NCBI GenBank assembly: GCA_964418585.1
Contig: CAYQMG010000045.1
Coordinates: 1-64,000, forward strand
DNA length: 64,000 bases
Origin: JAJRTE01 sp964418585
GTDB lineage: Bacteria; Myxococcota_A; UBA796; JAJRTE01
Reading direction: 5' to 3'
In this document: piece by piece, positions 25,705 through 35,235 of the stretch
Layout: each line of letters begins with the position of its first letter
Position numbering within the stretch: the stretch's first letter is position 1
Program-made: the position numbers and the translations under genes
The notes under the pieces: generated by a model
The model's input: the letters and a program-made list of their open reading frames with translations, nothing else
Told to the model about the DNA's origin: nothing
Database searches by the model: none

Positions 25705-28700
25705 TCAACCTCTTCGGAGAGAGACCAGCAACCGCACCTCGGGCCGGGAGTCGAACCGGGCGCACATGGCCGATGACATGTCCCTCCGGATTTCGTGGAT
25801 GAGCTTGAATGCCTCGTCCACGTGGCTCCGGACCCGGGACGGTTTGCGGTTCATGGAGGCCAGCCGGGCGCTGAGTGCGAGTGCACGAAGCAGGAGGAGG
25901 CGGAGCCCGACCGACTTGAGGCGCGGCCGGATGTCGGCGAGGACGCTCCATGCCTCGTCGCGTTCGCCACGGACCACCAGACCTTCTGCGAGGAACAGGT
26001 CGGCTTCCAACATGCCCGGCACGTCCCCCAGTTTTTCCGCAGCGGCCACGCCCCGCCGGATGGTGAGGATACCGTTCCGAAGCGATCCTGCATGGATGAG
26101 CGCCGAGCCGGAGAATCGCTGGGCACGTGCCTGAAGCGCCCGGTAGTGGCCTGCGTCGGCCTGTTCCAACGCTTCTCCAAACGCGACGAGCGCCATCTTG
26201 GGCTTGCCTCGAGCCAGGGCCAACTGCCCCATGAGAAGTTGCCGCACACACCGCACATGCTGGTGGGGCCTGCGCTTGAGCAACTCTGCCACCTGGTCCA
26301 GCATCTTTTCCGCCCGGTCCAGGTCCCGCAGCTCGAGAGCCACGGCGGCGGTGGCGACGGCGGCGGCGGCCACATCGGGTTGGTGGCCGACCTGGCGCAA
26401 GGCGAGCACGGTATTGGAAGCCAGGGAGAGGGCCGAGACGAGGTCGCCGGTGGCGGCGTGCACCAGAGCCTCGTCTCCCTGGCAGACGAGGTGGAACGTG
26501 TCATGTCCCCAACTTCTCGACAGGTTGGCCGCCTCGACGAAATGCCGAGCTGCCTGCCGAAGCCGGCCCTCGTGGAACGCGATCAGTCCCAGCCCGTGCA
26601 CGGCGCGGCTCGAGAGGCCGGGGTCGTTGAGCTTGTTTGCTTCAGTGAGGGCGTCTGCAAAGAGCTTTCTGGCGGGTTCGCATTCCCCGAGGTAGCACAT
26701 GCTGAGGGCCATGTCCGCGGTGGTCCGGACCAGGGCGTCGCGGGCGCCGCTTCGACGCTGGACCTTGGCAGCTTCCCCGTATTGAACGCTTGCTGTACGA
26801 TAGTCTCCTCTCTGCGCCGCCAGTTCGGCCAGGGTGAACAGGGCCTCTCCTTGCACATCGAGTGCGCCCTGGTCCCCGGCTCGACTCGCCGCGGTCCGGA
26901 GATGGCTCGAGGCCTTTTCGCCTGCCCCCTGCTCTCGAAGGACCTGACCCAACCGAAGATGGGCGCGCGCGGCCACCTCGGGCTCCACCCCAGGTGCACG
27001 CCTGGCAGCTTCCAGGGCTTTCTCGAGCAGAGGGGCACAGGTGTCATGGAGGCCGAGACGCAGCCTGGCCTCGGCGGCCTTGAGGAGACGGGGGGCGGCG
27101 CGGTCCCATGCCCGTCCTTCGAACAGGTGGAGGGCGGTCATCTCGAGGCTGCCGTCTTCCTGGTCGCCATGCACGGTCATCCAGGCATCTGCGGCGGCGC
27201 GATGAAGCTGCTCTGCCTGGTCCCGCTCGAGCTGTCCGAGGAGGACGCGGGCCATCCAGGGGTGGTAGAAGGCGAACAGGCCGCGACGCTCGCCCGGGAT
27301 TTCGACCAGGATTCGCCGGGCCATGACCCGGTCGAGTATGTCCAGGAGTTCGTCCTCGGCCACCGGCGTCACCACGCGCAGCCATGGATAGGGGCAGGGC
27401 CGCCCCAGTACGGCCATGTGGTCGAGCATGCGCCTGGTCGGCTCCGGCAGGAGTGCCACGCGCTCGAGGAATGCGTTGCGAAAGGCCGAGGCCATTTCTG
27501 CGACCGTGTCCGACTCGTCCGGGACGAGGAGGGTCCATCCGGAGACCTCGTCGCCGGCAACGGAATGGGGTGAGAGGTCGCCGCGATCCACCATCATGCG
27601 GATGGCCTCCACGACGTGAAGGGGGTTGCCTCGAGTTTCCTCGTGGAGCACGGTTCCGACCCGGCCGAGGTCGATGTGTCCCCCCAACATGGAGTCCACC
27701 AGGCGGTCCACCTCACTGCGGTCGAACGGCTGCACCTGGAGGCTTTCGATGAGGATAGGTCCCTCGAGCCCCCACCGTTGGAGCACGTGGTTTTTCTCGG
27801 AATCTTCGGAACTGACCGAAGCCACCACGAGGACGGGGGCATGATTCGGGTCGGGATGGCGCAACGCCACTGCCTCGAGCAAGTCGATGGTGGCCGGGTC
27901 GGCCCACTGGAGGTCGCGAAGGGCGAGCACGGTGGGGGAGGTGAGCACGGCGTCGAGGAAAGCCATCAGGGCGTCTCGAAGCCGCTCGCGTTCCACGTGA
28001 GGGGAAGCGTCGCGCACTTCCGGGAAGTGAGCGGGAAGCAGTCGAGCCACGGGAGGGAAGGCCCGGGCCAGGATGGGGAGGTGATTCCCCAGCTCCACCT
28101 GGACGAGGTTGACCTCGCGCCGGAGCAGGTGATTCACGATGGCCTCGAGCAACTCCACCATCCCGTGATACGGGCCTCCTCCGCCGGGATAGCAGCGACT
28201 GCTGAACACGACAAGACCTCGGGCCCGGGCGCCAGAGAGTGCGTCGTTGACCAACTGGCCCTTTCCGATGCCGGGTTCTCCAAGGACCACGTCGATTCCC
28301 CCCACCCCGGCCTGGAGCAAGGAGATGGAGCCGGCCAGTCGTTTCCGGGCGTACTCGCGCCCCACGAATGCAGGTTCGAACAGCCGGACGGTCCGGGGTG
28401 TCTCGGTGGGCACGACTCGAGGCGCGGCCAGTCCCTCCCGTCGCCACACTTCCTCGACGAACGCCTTGAGCACGCCCTCGACCTCGCGCCCGCTTTGGGG
28501 GCGTGCCATGGGGTCCTTGGCGAGAAGTTTCAACACGATGTCGCGGAGCGGGGCCGGCACGTCGGGATAGTAGGTCTCGAGGGGGACCGGGGGGTCGTTG
28601 ACGTGTTTCAGGATGTAGGCGATGGCCTCCTCGGCGACGAACGGGAGTTCCCCGGTCAGAAGGAGGTAGAGCACGACTCCGAACGAATAGAGGTCGGAAC

Positions 28701-29292
28701 GGTGGTCACACGGGGCTCCGGTGACCTGTTCAGGGGAACAGAAAGCGAACGTTCCCACCCCATCCGGTCCCTGGGCTGGACGGTCTGCGTCCAACTCACG
28801 GGCGATTCCGAAGTCGATGAGCTTGACCCGTTCGTCCGGTGTGACCAGGATGTTGGCCGGCTTGAGGTCCAGGTGGACGAGGTGACGACTGTGGATGTGG
28901 TCCAGGGCACTGGCGATCTGGATGCCGAGCAGGGCGGCCATCTTGTCCCGTTCCGGCCCCGGGTCCAGGTTCCGCTCCTCCAGAAAATCGGTCAAGGACA
29001 CGCCGTCCACGAACTCCATCACCAGGTAGGGACAGCCCTCGTGAACCCCGCTGTCATAGCTCCGAATCACGTTCGGATGGTCGCACCGGGACATCGCGCG
29101 GTGTTCCCTGCGGTAGTTCAACTGGACCGCTTCCTTGTCGATGGGTGCGTAGTGGATTTTCAGCGCGAAGTAGCGGCCGGAGCGGGTGTCCTGCACCTTG
29201 AGGACCTGGCCCATACCTCCCACGCCGATGGTGGTGACCACGCGGTAAGGACCGATTCTGTCGTCGACTGCGCCGGGATGCTGGTTGCTCAC
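25705..29292 (-). CDS. Ser/Thr protein kinase with AAA-type ATPase and TPR domains
   Basis: A 1195-residue cytoplasmic signalling protein. The kinase domain (about residues 13-280) has the G loop GVGGMGQV, ATP-binding Lys in FALKIH, catalytic loop HLDLKPANI and Mg-binding DFG. The Arg before the catalytic Asp is Leu, a non-RD kinase. Next comes a STAND/AAA-like ATPase (about 310-680) with Walker A GEPGIGKG. The last about 450 residues are helical TPR-like repeats (LRLGQVLREQGAG, ALFTLAELAAQRGDY, AVHGLGLIAFHEGR). This architecture is frequent in Myxococcota. No membrane segment is seen. The start has no strong ribosome site but matches the kinase domain. Confidence 0.93.
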   Translation of the reverse strand: MSNQHPGAVDDRIGPYRVVTTIGVGGMGQVLKVQDTRSGRYFALKIHYAPIDKEAVQLNYRREHRAMSRCDHPNVIRSYDSGVHEGCPYLVMEFVDGVSLTDFLEERNLDPGPERDKMAALLGIQIASALDHIHSRHLVHLDLKPANILVTPDERVKLIDFGIARELDADRPAQGPDGVGTFAFCSPEQVTGAPCDHRSDLYSFGVVLYLLLTGELPFVAEEAIAYILKHVNDPPVPLETYYPDVPAPLRDIVLKLLAKDPMARPQSGREVEGVLKAFVEEVWRREGLAAPRVVPTETPRTVRLFEPAFVGREYARKRLAGSISLLQAGVGGIDVVLGEPGIGKGQLVNDALSGARARGLVVFSSRCYPGGGGPYHGMVELLEAIVNHLLRREVNLVQVELGNHLPILARAFPPVARLLPAHFPEVRDASPHVERERLRDALMAFLDAVLTSPTVLALRDLQWADPATIDLLEAVALRHPDPNHAPVLVVASVSSEDSEKNHVLQRWGLEGPILIESLQVQPFDRSEVDRLVDSMLGGHIDLGRVGTVLHEETRGNPLHVVEAIRMMVDRGDLSPHSVAGDEVSGWTLLVPDESDTVAEMASAFRNAFLERVALLPEPTRRMLDHMAVLGRPCPYPWLRVVTPVAEDELLDILDRVMARRILVEIPGERRGLFAFYHPWMARVLLGQLERDQAEQLHRAAADAWMTVHGDQEDGSLEMTALHLFEGRAWDRAAPRLLKAAEARLRLGLHDTCAPLLEKALEAARRAPGVEPEVAARAHLRLGQVLREQGAGEKASSHLRTAASRAGDQGALDVQGEALFTLAELAAQRGDYRTASVQYGEAAKVQRRSGARDALVRTTADMALSMCYLGECEPARKLFADALTEANKLNDPGLSSRAVHGLGLIAFHEGRLRQAARHFVEAANLSRSWGHDTFHLVCQGDEALVHAATGDLVSALSLASNTVLALRQVGHQPDVAAAAVATAAVALELRDLDRAEKMLDQVAELLKRRPHQHVRCVRQLLMGQLALARGKPKMALVAFGEALEQADAGHYRALQARAQRFSGSALIHAGSLRNGILTIRRGVAAAEKLGDVPGMLEADLFLAEGLVVRGERDEAWSVLADIRPRLKSVGLRLLLLRALALSARLASMNRKPSRVRSHVDEAFKLIHEIRRDMSSAMCARFDSRPEVRLLVSLRRG

Positions 29293-29451
29293 GAGACACG
29301 ATTCCAGTGACGGCTCGAGCGACGGTCAAGGCCACGGGAGCCGTGGGTTCGTTGTGTAGGAGCGGGGAAGGGAGTACCCGGGACTCCGCTGGCCCCACCC
29401 ATGTCCCACCTGGTGACAACAGAGCGATTCTATAGCTCAACAGGCCCATCC

Positions 29452-29466
29452 TGCAATAAAATTGCA
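29452..29466 (-). terminator. short hairpin between the glycosyltransferase and kinase genes
   Basis: TGCAAT-AAA-ATTGCA forms a six-bp stem 32 nt below the kinase-proximal end of the glycosyltransferase gene (which stops at 29498). It is the only clear symmetry in the 205-nt gap and could mark the end of that transcript. It lacks a T tract, so confidence is low. Confidence 0.3.
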
Positions 29467-29497
29467 ATCCCTGGTATCGAATGGTGCGCCTGCTTTG

Positions 29498-31453
29498 TCA
29501 GGATTCAGAGCCTGTTCGGCGGTTCAGGGCTTCCCGCACCACCGCGGCCAGGCGTCTCGAAAGACTCGCCTGCGTCAGTGTCTCGAGCCGGGCCTCGGCG
29601 GTCTGCAAGGCGTTCTCGAGCCGGCTGCACCTGGCTTCCCATGTGGCGCAGGCCTCCCGATGCGCGTTCAAGGCGGCCTCGAGCTGCTCCACCTGACGCC
29701 GTGCGCGTGTCTCTGCGCCGACTCGAGCCGCGTCGGCGGCCTGGAGTCGGGCGGAGAGGTCGGCCAGGTCGTCGTTGAGTCGGTCGCGAGTCTCCCACAG
29801 AGCCTGGATCTCCTCCTGTTTCTTGCCCAGTTCACCGCGCAGGCGTGTGATCTCGGAACGGGCTGCAGCCAGTTGCTCTTCGGTGGATGCCTGACGGGCA
29901 CGCCACGAAGCGGCCTCCTGCAATGCATCCTCGAGACGGTGCTGCGCCGCCTGACAGGCGGTCTCGAGCCTGGCGACTCCGGCCTCGAGGTCGTCACGCT
30001 GGGCGAGCGCCTTTTCCAGTTCCGCGGTCTTCTTGGCAACCTCCCGCCGGGCTGCGGCCAGGGCGCGATGGGCAGCGGCCAGGTCACCCCCGAGCGTTTC
30101 CTCCCGCTCCGCCGCCAGCATGGCGGTACTCTCCTGCTGGTGGGTCGCGGCCTCGAGAGAGTTGCTCAACTTGCCGACCACGTCCATGAGCGTATGGACC
30201 TGATCCACCAGGGCGGCAATCTCCTGGTCCTTTTTCTTGAGGTCGTCCTGGAGTGTTCTTGCGGTTCGACGGGTTTCGGCCAAGGCGGCTTCCAGGGTAT
30301 CGGCTTCGCGACTTCTGCGAGAAAGGACCTCGGTCACAGTCTCCCGGCCTCGACGACGGGAAGGGGTGCGCACCAGTGCTGCGAACCGGGCCAGGGCCAC
30401 CTCGGGATCGAGGCGTTCCGATGCAAGACGCAAGGCATTCCGGCCTCGTTCCGAGACCTCTGGCTCATCTTCGAGTGCCTGGTCCAGCGCCGCGTTGAGG
30501 GCGGCCTCGTCACCGTGGGGCACGACCCATCCGGCGCGATACGCCTGGACCCAGGCGGCCAGGGGCTGGTGGTCGCCGATGAGCAGCGGCGTGCCGCAGG
30601 CGAGGGCGTCGACCTGCCGGAACGAGAGGGCCATTTCACGCTCCAGGTTTCGCGCGGTGAGGTCCACGACGCACCAGGCCGAGGTCAGCAAGGCACACAT
30701 GTCCGGATGGTCGAGCAGGGAATGGCACACGACTCGAGGCCCGGGTGGCACGGGTGGGGGTGCGAGGTGGTGGTGCTCCGGGTCGAGAGGATAGGGGCCG
30801 CGCAAGAGGTGGAGCGTTCCCCGGCCCATCTGTTCGAGTCGGGCGGCGACGCAACCGAGGGCCCATGAGGAATCCTGCCACGGCCAGGCCACGCCCCCGG
30901 ATACGAGGGTGGGTTCGGCGGTCCGTGCCGTTGCCCCGGGTCTGGCAACCGCGGCGATGGGCACCACGGCGATGCGCTCCTCGCGGCAATCCACCCCGGC
31001 GAGGGCGAGTGCGCCCACGTAGAAATACTTCTGCCTTTCCGACGTGACCAGGAAGTAGTCGGCCCGGGTCAGGGCGCCCATCAGGGAGAGCATTTCCCGG
31101 GATATGTCCGCGTCCTGCCACTGCGCCTCGAGCACCCTTGGCGCGAACAGGTCCACGGCGATTGGGATGTCGAGGTCCTCGAGGAGTCCCACATCGTAAG
31201 TGCCTTCGACCAGGACGAGATCCGGTGCCACGGCCCGGGCCAGGGCGAGGAGTTCCTGCTTGCCTTCGAACGGGTGCACGGGAGGCAACCCTGGCACGGG
31301 AGGACCCTCGAGGTCCCTGCGACGACTGGCATACACCACCTCGGCGCCATGGGCGGTCAACCCCAGACCGTTGCCGTAGGCCCGAACCGCCATCCCTGCC
31401 GCCGGATAGGGTCCGCCCGGAAGGCGCCCGTGAAACACGATCAGCACTCGCAT
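29498..31453 (-). CDS. GT4-like glycosyltransferase with C-terminal coiled coil
   Basis: 651 residues. Residues 1-355 look like a GT-B glycosyltransferase: N-terminal MRVLIVFHGRLPGG, then a C-terminal lobe with FRQVDALACGTPLLIGDHQPLAAW, the donor-binding region in this fold. From about residue 375 to 640 the protein is an uninterrupted heptad-like coiled coil (LEAALAETRRTARTLQDDL and similar). The ATG at 31453 is preferred because GGGAGG sits six nt upstream; the ATG two codons earlier abuts it. It lies 40 nt downstream of the radical SAM fusion on the same strand and is likely co-transcribed. The acceptor is unknown. Confidence 0.85.
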   Translation of the reverse strand: MRVLIVFHGRLPGGPYPAAGMAVRAYGNGLGLTAHGAEVVYASRRRDLEGPPVPGLPPVHPFEGKQELLALARAVAPDLVLVEGTYDVGLLEDLDIPIAVDLFAPRVLEAQWQDADISREMLSLMGALTRADYFLVTSERQKYFYVGALALAGVDCREERIAVVPIAAVARPGATARTAEPTLVSGGVAWPWQDSSWALGCVAARLEQMGRGTLHLLRGPYPLDPEHHHLAPPPVPPGPRVVCHSLLDHPDMCALLTSAWCVVDLTARNLEREMALSFRQVDALACGTPLLIGDHQPLAAWVQAYRAGWVVPHGDEAALNAALDQALEDEPEVSERGRNALRLASERLDPEVALARFAALVRTPSRRRGRETVTEVLSRRSREADTLEAALAETRRTARTLQDDLKKKDQEIAALVDQVHTLMDVVGKLSNSLEAATHQQESTAMLAAEREETLGGDLAAAHRALAAARREVAKKTAELEKALAQRDDLEAGVARLETACQAAQHRLEDALQEAASWRARQASTEEQLAAARSEITRLRGELGKKQEEIQALWETRDRLNDDLADLSARLQAADAARVGAETRARRQVEQLEAALNAHREACATWEARCSRLENALQTAEARLETLTQASLSRRLAAVVREALNRRTGSES

Positions 31454-31493
31454 GGTCATCCTCCCGGGGGTCGCGTCCCCCTTCCCTGCGGGT

Positions 31494-33821
31494 TCACCTC
31501 CGACGACCTCCCCGCCACCCGGACAGCTCCTCCACCGAAATCGTGGGGGCGTTGGGAGAGAACGGGTAACGGCAGTCTCGACAGGGCTCCATTGTGTGCA
31601 GACGCCCCTGAATCACCGCCCGCCGAAGTTCCTCCACGTGCGGCCCATCCCACCACAGGTGCACCAGGTCGTCCCGGGTGACCTCGCCCAGCCTCAGCTT
31701 CAGGAAACGGTCCTGGTCGCACACGGTCACCTTGCCGTCCCAGGTGATGGTCGGCGTCTTGAACGGAGCGGCGCACCGCGGGACACGGCCTGTGTCCCGG
31801 TCCACCAGCACCTCTGTCACCCCCAGCGCTTGCGCCGCACGACGCAGGCGCTCGTTGGCCTCATGCTGCGCCAGATAGGTGGCCTCGTCCTTGCGACGGA
31901 ACAGAATGACATCCGGTACAGGTCCAGCCGGTTCTTCCCCGGCCCGCGCAATTCTCCCGGAGTGCCATGCAGGAACGCTCATGCCCTCACCCACCCGCAC
32001 TCGAGGTGCCGGGAGCCCCTGTTCGGTGAGGCGGTGGGTCCAGACATCGCGGAACCGGACCACTTCATCGACGTTGTCCTCGAGGACCGTGAACACGAAA
32101 ACCAGTCGAACATGGTCGGCTCTGACGGCAGCCTTGCGTGCAATCAGGTAGGCCAGGCGCTCCTCGACCACCGGGAGCAGGTCGGCGCCATTGACCTGGA
32201 GGTAGGTCTCCCGGGTGGCGGCGTCGAGCACGACGAACCACGTCTGGGGTAGATGTGCGGCCTCGAGGGTGAGGTCCGCATACTCGGTATTGAGCAACGT
32301 GGCGAAGGTGTCGATCCGGATCGATCGGAACACCCCATGCGCCTGGGCGCGCGCCAGCAGGTACCGGTAGACCGGGACGAACTCGGGATGAAGCAGAGGG
32401 TCTCCGCGCAGGCCGAGACGCACCTCGTCGACCTGGACCCCGGCATCGGTCAATTCGGGCACGAACTTCCGGATCAGCTCGAATCCCATGAACCCGCGGT
32501 TGAAATTCAGGTAACCCCGGTTCCTCATCTCGTAGTACTCGAACGGGTCCTGATAGCAGCGTTCAAAAGGGACCGGGAGCCTGGAGATCAACTGTTCGAA
32601 CCGGTCGCGAGACCGTGCGGGGTCGTGGGGCGGGTGAAGGTCCGAGACATCGGACAGCTCGAGGCACAGGGATGTGCCCTGGAGGGGTGTGGGCCGTTTC
32701 CGGTGTGCGGGGAATCGGCGCCGGACGACCTGGTGCAGGGTTCTTGCGAATTCGAAGGAAATGCGCATGAGCGAGTCCGATGATTCTCTCAGGTAGCAGT
32801 CCTGGATACACGGTGTGGTGCAGGCCTTCACCGCCTTTCGGCGCTCCCTGAGCAGGGGAGAATCCCACAGTTCCCGCAAGGTACGGCTCCGGACGTTGCC
32901 GAACGCGCCGGCAAGGAAGTCCAGGTGACCATCGCACATGATGGCCTGCCCGTCGGCGTTGATGTAGAGTTCCTTCCAGCCGGCGTAGCAAGGGGCCCGA
33001 CGCGGAGGCAGGATTCCTCGCACGTACCGTTTCATGATTTCGAGTTCGTGCCGGGTGTTGACGACCGAGAAGCGGTTGGGGTCGTCGGTCTCCTTGCGGT
33101 GCAGCACCTGGTCGACCATGCGGTCGAGTTCATCCCAGCGTGATTCCGGGATCCAGAGGGCCTCGGCGGCAGGAGAAGCGAAGCCCCCGGGGGGCTTGAA
33201 CAGGGTGAGGAGTTGGACCCCCTGGAACCCTTGCTGCTCGCACCAGTCGATGAACGAGGGGATGTGCTCGAGATCGAGTGCGTTGACCACACAGTTGACC
33301 ACGATTTTCCTCGGCGGATTGCCCGCAGCCGTGTCGGCGGCCCGGATGGCGTGATATCCCTGGAGTGCCCGGTGGAACGAGCCCACCCCGCGCACCCGGT
33401 CATGCACCTCCCGGGGTCCGTCGAGGGACAGGTTGAAGTGAAGCCGGTCATAGGCAATGCGGGCGATACCTCGAGCCCGTTCAGGGGAGATGAGCGTCCC
33501 GTTCGTGGTCACGGTGATGTAGAAATCCTTCAAGCAGGCGTACTCGAGGATCTCCACGATGTCGTCCCGGATGAAGGGCTCGCCGCCGAGCGGGTTGAGG
33601 ATTCGAACGCCCCACAGCGCGACCTGGTCGATGAGGTCCTTGATTTCCCGGGTCTCGAGTTCATCCTGGACAGGGTAGCAGGTGGTGCACATGGGGCAGG
33701 CAAGGTTGCACCGGAGGGTGAGGTTGATGGAGACCCAGTCGGGGCGAACCAGGGACCGCCTGGTCGCGCGCGACAGGTTGAACAGGAAGTCGGTCCTGAG
33801 TTCGTCCAGGGTCCGGGTCAT
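31494..33821 (-). CDS. radical SAM/SPASM enzyme fused to a cysteine-less radical SAM/SPASM copy
   Basis: 775 residues in two homologous halves. The first half has the cluster motif CNLACPMC (Cys38, 42, 45), the GGEP motif at 79-82 and SPASM cysteines (CYAGW, CDG, CTTPCIQDC). The second half (about residues 383-775) has the same fold, but its cluster motif reads SDVSDLHPPHD. Ser393, Pro397 and Asp400 occupy exactly the three Cys positions, while a GDP motif, DAATRETYLQVNG and SPASM cysteines (RCAAPFKTP, TVC, CRDC) remain. The second half resembles the 23494-24617 enzyme. Start at 33821 or three codons earlier (33830). It is followed by the glycosyltransferase. Confidence 0.88.
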   Translation of the reverse strand: MTRTLDELRTDFLFNLSRATRRSLVRPDWVSINLTLRCNLACPMCTTCYPVQDELETREIKDLIDQVALWGVRILNPLGGEPFIRDDIVEILEYACLKDFYITVTTNGTLISPERARGIARIAYDRLHFNLSLDGPREVHDRVRGVGSFHRALQGYHAIRAADTAAGNPPRKIVVNCVVNALDLEHIPSFIDWCEQQGFQGVQLLTLFKPPGGFASPAAEALWIPESRWDELDRMVDQVLHRKETDDPNRFSVVNTRHELEIMKRYVRGILPPRRAPCYAGWKELYINADGQAIMCDGHLDFLAGAFGNVRSRTLRELWDSPLLRERRKAVKACTTPCIQDCYLRESSDSLMRISFEFARTLHQVVRRRFPAHRKRPTPLQGTSLCLELSDVSDLHPPHDPARSRDRFEQLISRLPVPFERCYQDPFEYYEMRNRGYLNFNRGFMGFELIRKFVPELTDAGVQVDEVRLGLRGDPLLHPEFVPVYRYLLARAQAHGVFRSIRIDTFATLLNTEYADLTLEAAHLPQTWFVVLDAATRETYLQVNGADLLPVVEERLAYLIARKAAVRADHVRLVFVFTVLEDNVDEVVRFRDVWTHRLTEQGLPAPRVRVGEGMSVPAWHSGRIARAGEEPAGPVPDVILFRRKDEATYLAQHEANERLRRAAQALGVTEVLVDRDTGRVPRCAAPFKTPTITWDGKVTVCDQDRFLKLRLGEVTRDDLVHLWWDGPHVEELRRAVIQGRLHTMEPCRDCRYPFSPNAPTISVEELSGWRGGRRR

Positions 33822-33907
33822 GATCCACATCCACGCCGGTCGGAAGCACGATGAGGTATGATAGCATCTCGAGACCTTTTTGCCTGTCGGTTCGGAGCGG
33901 GCGGCCG

Positions 33908-33913
33908 TATAAT
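33908..33913 (+). promoter_or_regulatory. perfect -10 hexamer upstream of the GH18-like gene
   Basis: TATAAT, 36 nt before the ATG at 33950, in the 129-nt divergent spacer between two genes. No good -35 at 16-18 nt, so an activator may be needed, or the match is chance. Confidence 0.3.
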
Positions 33914-33949
33914 CCTCCCCGCTGCACATGGTGGTGGCAGGGGAGGTCC

Positions 33950-35041
33950 ATGAGAGAGAATCGGTTGCAATGGACCGTGGGCAGATGCTGGACGGCTCCG
34001 GCCGGGAAGGGTCCGGCGGAGAAGGCCGGAGACGCACGGGGTCTGCTCGTTGCGCTCCAGGCCCGGGTGTTCCCCGCACTGCTCCTGGCCGTGACGCTCG
34101 GGGCGCTCCAGGCCTGCGCGCACGAGGTCGGGCCCCGACACGGACTCTACATGAGCATGCGGTATACCTACTATGCCGCACTCCCTCGAGATGCCGGCGC
34201 ACTCCGGGAGGAGGCCCACGAGATGGTGCTGCCCGAACTTGGAGTGTTCGACCCTCGAACCGTCACATTCACCGATTTCGCTGGAACCGTGCGCGTCCCG
34301 GTCGGCCCGAACGCACCTCGAGACGACCGGAAGCACGAGGCCCTGGCGGATCTGCCGAGGCGGTGCCGAACCGTGTTCGGTGAGCAGGTCCGGGTGCTCG
34401 CCTGGATCTTCCTCAGCCGAACCGGCCCGGAACGCACGGGGTCGCCGAGGGCCGACACGGCAATACCGGTGTTCGACCCGGCCGACCCGCGGCATCGCGC
34501 CGCCCTGGTGACTGCGGTCCAGCACCTGCACGGACTCGGGTTCGACGGTGTTCAGCTCGATCTCGAGCCCTTCCCGGTGGCGGACGTGGCCCATGTGGTG
34601 GACCTGCTGGAGGAAATCCGGGAGGCGACGGGACCGGAGTTCGCCCGATCGGTGTTCTGCCCCAAGTATGTGCCGACCACAGACGCACGGCTCCATCCGG
34701 GCTTCACCTGGTCCTCTCCTCGAGCCTACCGGCGGCTGGCCCGCCATGGCGAGCAGGTGGTGATTCCCCTCTATGATTTCGGCGCCATCGCCGACACCGA
34801 GGAGGCATACCGCACCCTCGTGCTGGAGGCGGTCCGCGTGCTCCCTCATCGGATCCGTGCAGCACGCAAGTACTGGTTGGCCCTACCCACGTATCGACAC
34901 ACGGCGCAACACCCGCCGACCGAGGAGGCTGCGACGGCCTTGGCTCTGATCGCCCACATGCGGCCTCGGCCCGGTGGTGTCCTGTTCTTCGTGCACACGG
35001 GCGAACCGCTCGACTACGTCCCAGGGGTACTCCCACGATGA
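33950..35041 (+). CDS. GH18-like TIM-barrel lipoprotein
   Basis: A 363-residue exported protein. A signal region ends in a lipobox-like LQAC (Cys about residue 59). The mature domain has GFDGVQLDLEPF, matching the DGxDxDxE signature of family-18 glycoside hydrolases. The first inner Asp is replaced by Gln, while the last Asp and the acid Glu are kept. Later strands such as RKYWLALPTYRH fit a barrel. It may cleave or bind a polysaccharide at the outer membrane. The ATG at 33950 follows GGGGAGG. It is divergent from the radical SAM fusion. Confidence 0.72.
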   Translation: MRENRLQWTVGRCWTAPAGKGPAEKAGDARGLLVALQARVFPALLLAVTLGALQACAHEVGPRHGLYMSMRYTYYAALPRDAGALREEAHEMVLPELGVFDPRTVTFTDFAGTVRVPVGPNAPRDDRKHEALADLPRRCRTVFGEQVRVLAWIFLSRTGPERTGSPRADTAIPVFDPADPRHRAALVTAVQHLHGLGFDGVQLDLEPFPVADVAHVVDLLEEIREATGPEFARSVFCPKYVPTTDARLHPGFTWSSPRAYRRLARHGEQVVIPLYDFGAIADTEEAYRTLVLEAVRVLPHRIRAARKYWLALPTYRHTAQHPPTEEAATALALIAHMRPRPGGVLFFVHTGEPLDYVPGVLPR

Positions 35042-35235
35042 ACCACCCCGTTCCCTGCGGAATACCGCCGTGCTCCGGACGCGCACGTTCTGCCGAGGTC
35101 GAGCCGGCGAGGCCCTGGTTCCGGACTCAAGACGGCGTCCAGGACTGAACGGGCGGGCACCGGGATGTTACAATGGGTCGCAAGGCGCCACGCCACGGTG
35201 GCTCCGGGACAACCTGCACAGGGAGCACAACGATC

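Larger units (their letters stand above)
29314..34690. repeat. highly iterated palindrome CTCGAG (densest stretch)
   Basis: By eye I counted 13 copies of CTCGAG in 29281-31500 and 13 more in 31501-35100. About 2 would be expected in these 5.8 kb for random DNA of about 66% GC. Copies fall in all reading frames (Leu-Glu, x-Arg-x with CGA, x-Ser-Arg/Ser) and between genes. The motif is enriched elsewhere too, including rpoC (seven seen), but absent from 53095-54918. Confidence 0.75.

Noticed and set aside
25795..27573. 592-codon plus-strand frame opposite the kinase
   Set aside because: Antisense shadow; the minus strand encodes clear ATPase and TPR sequence there.
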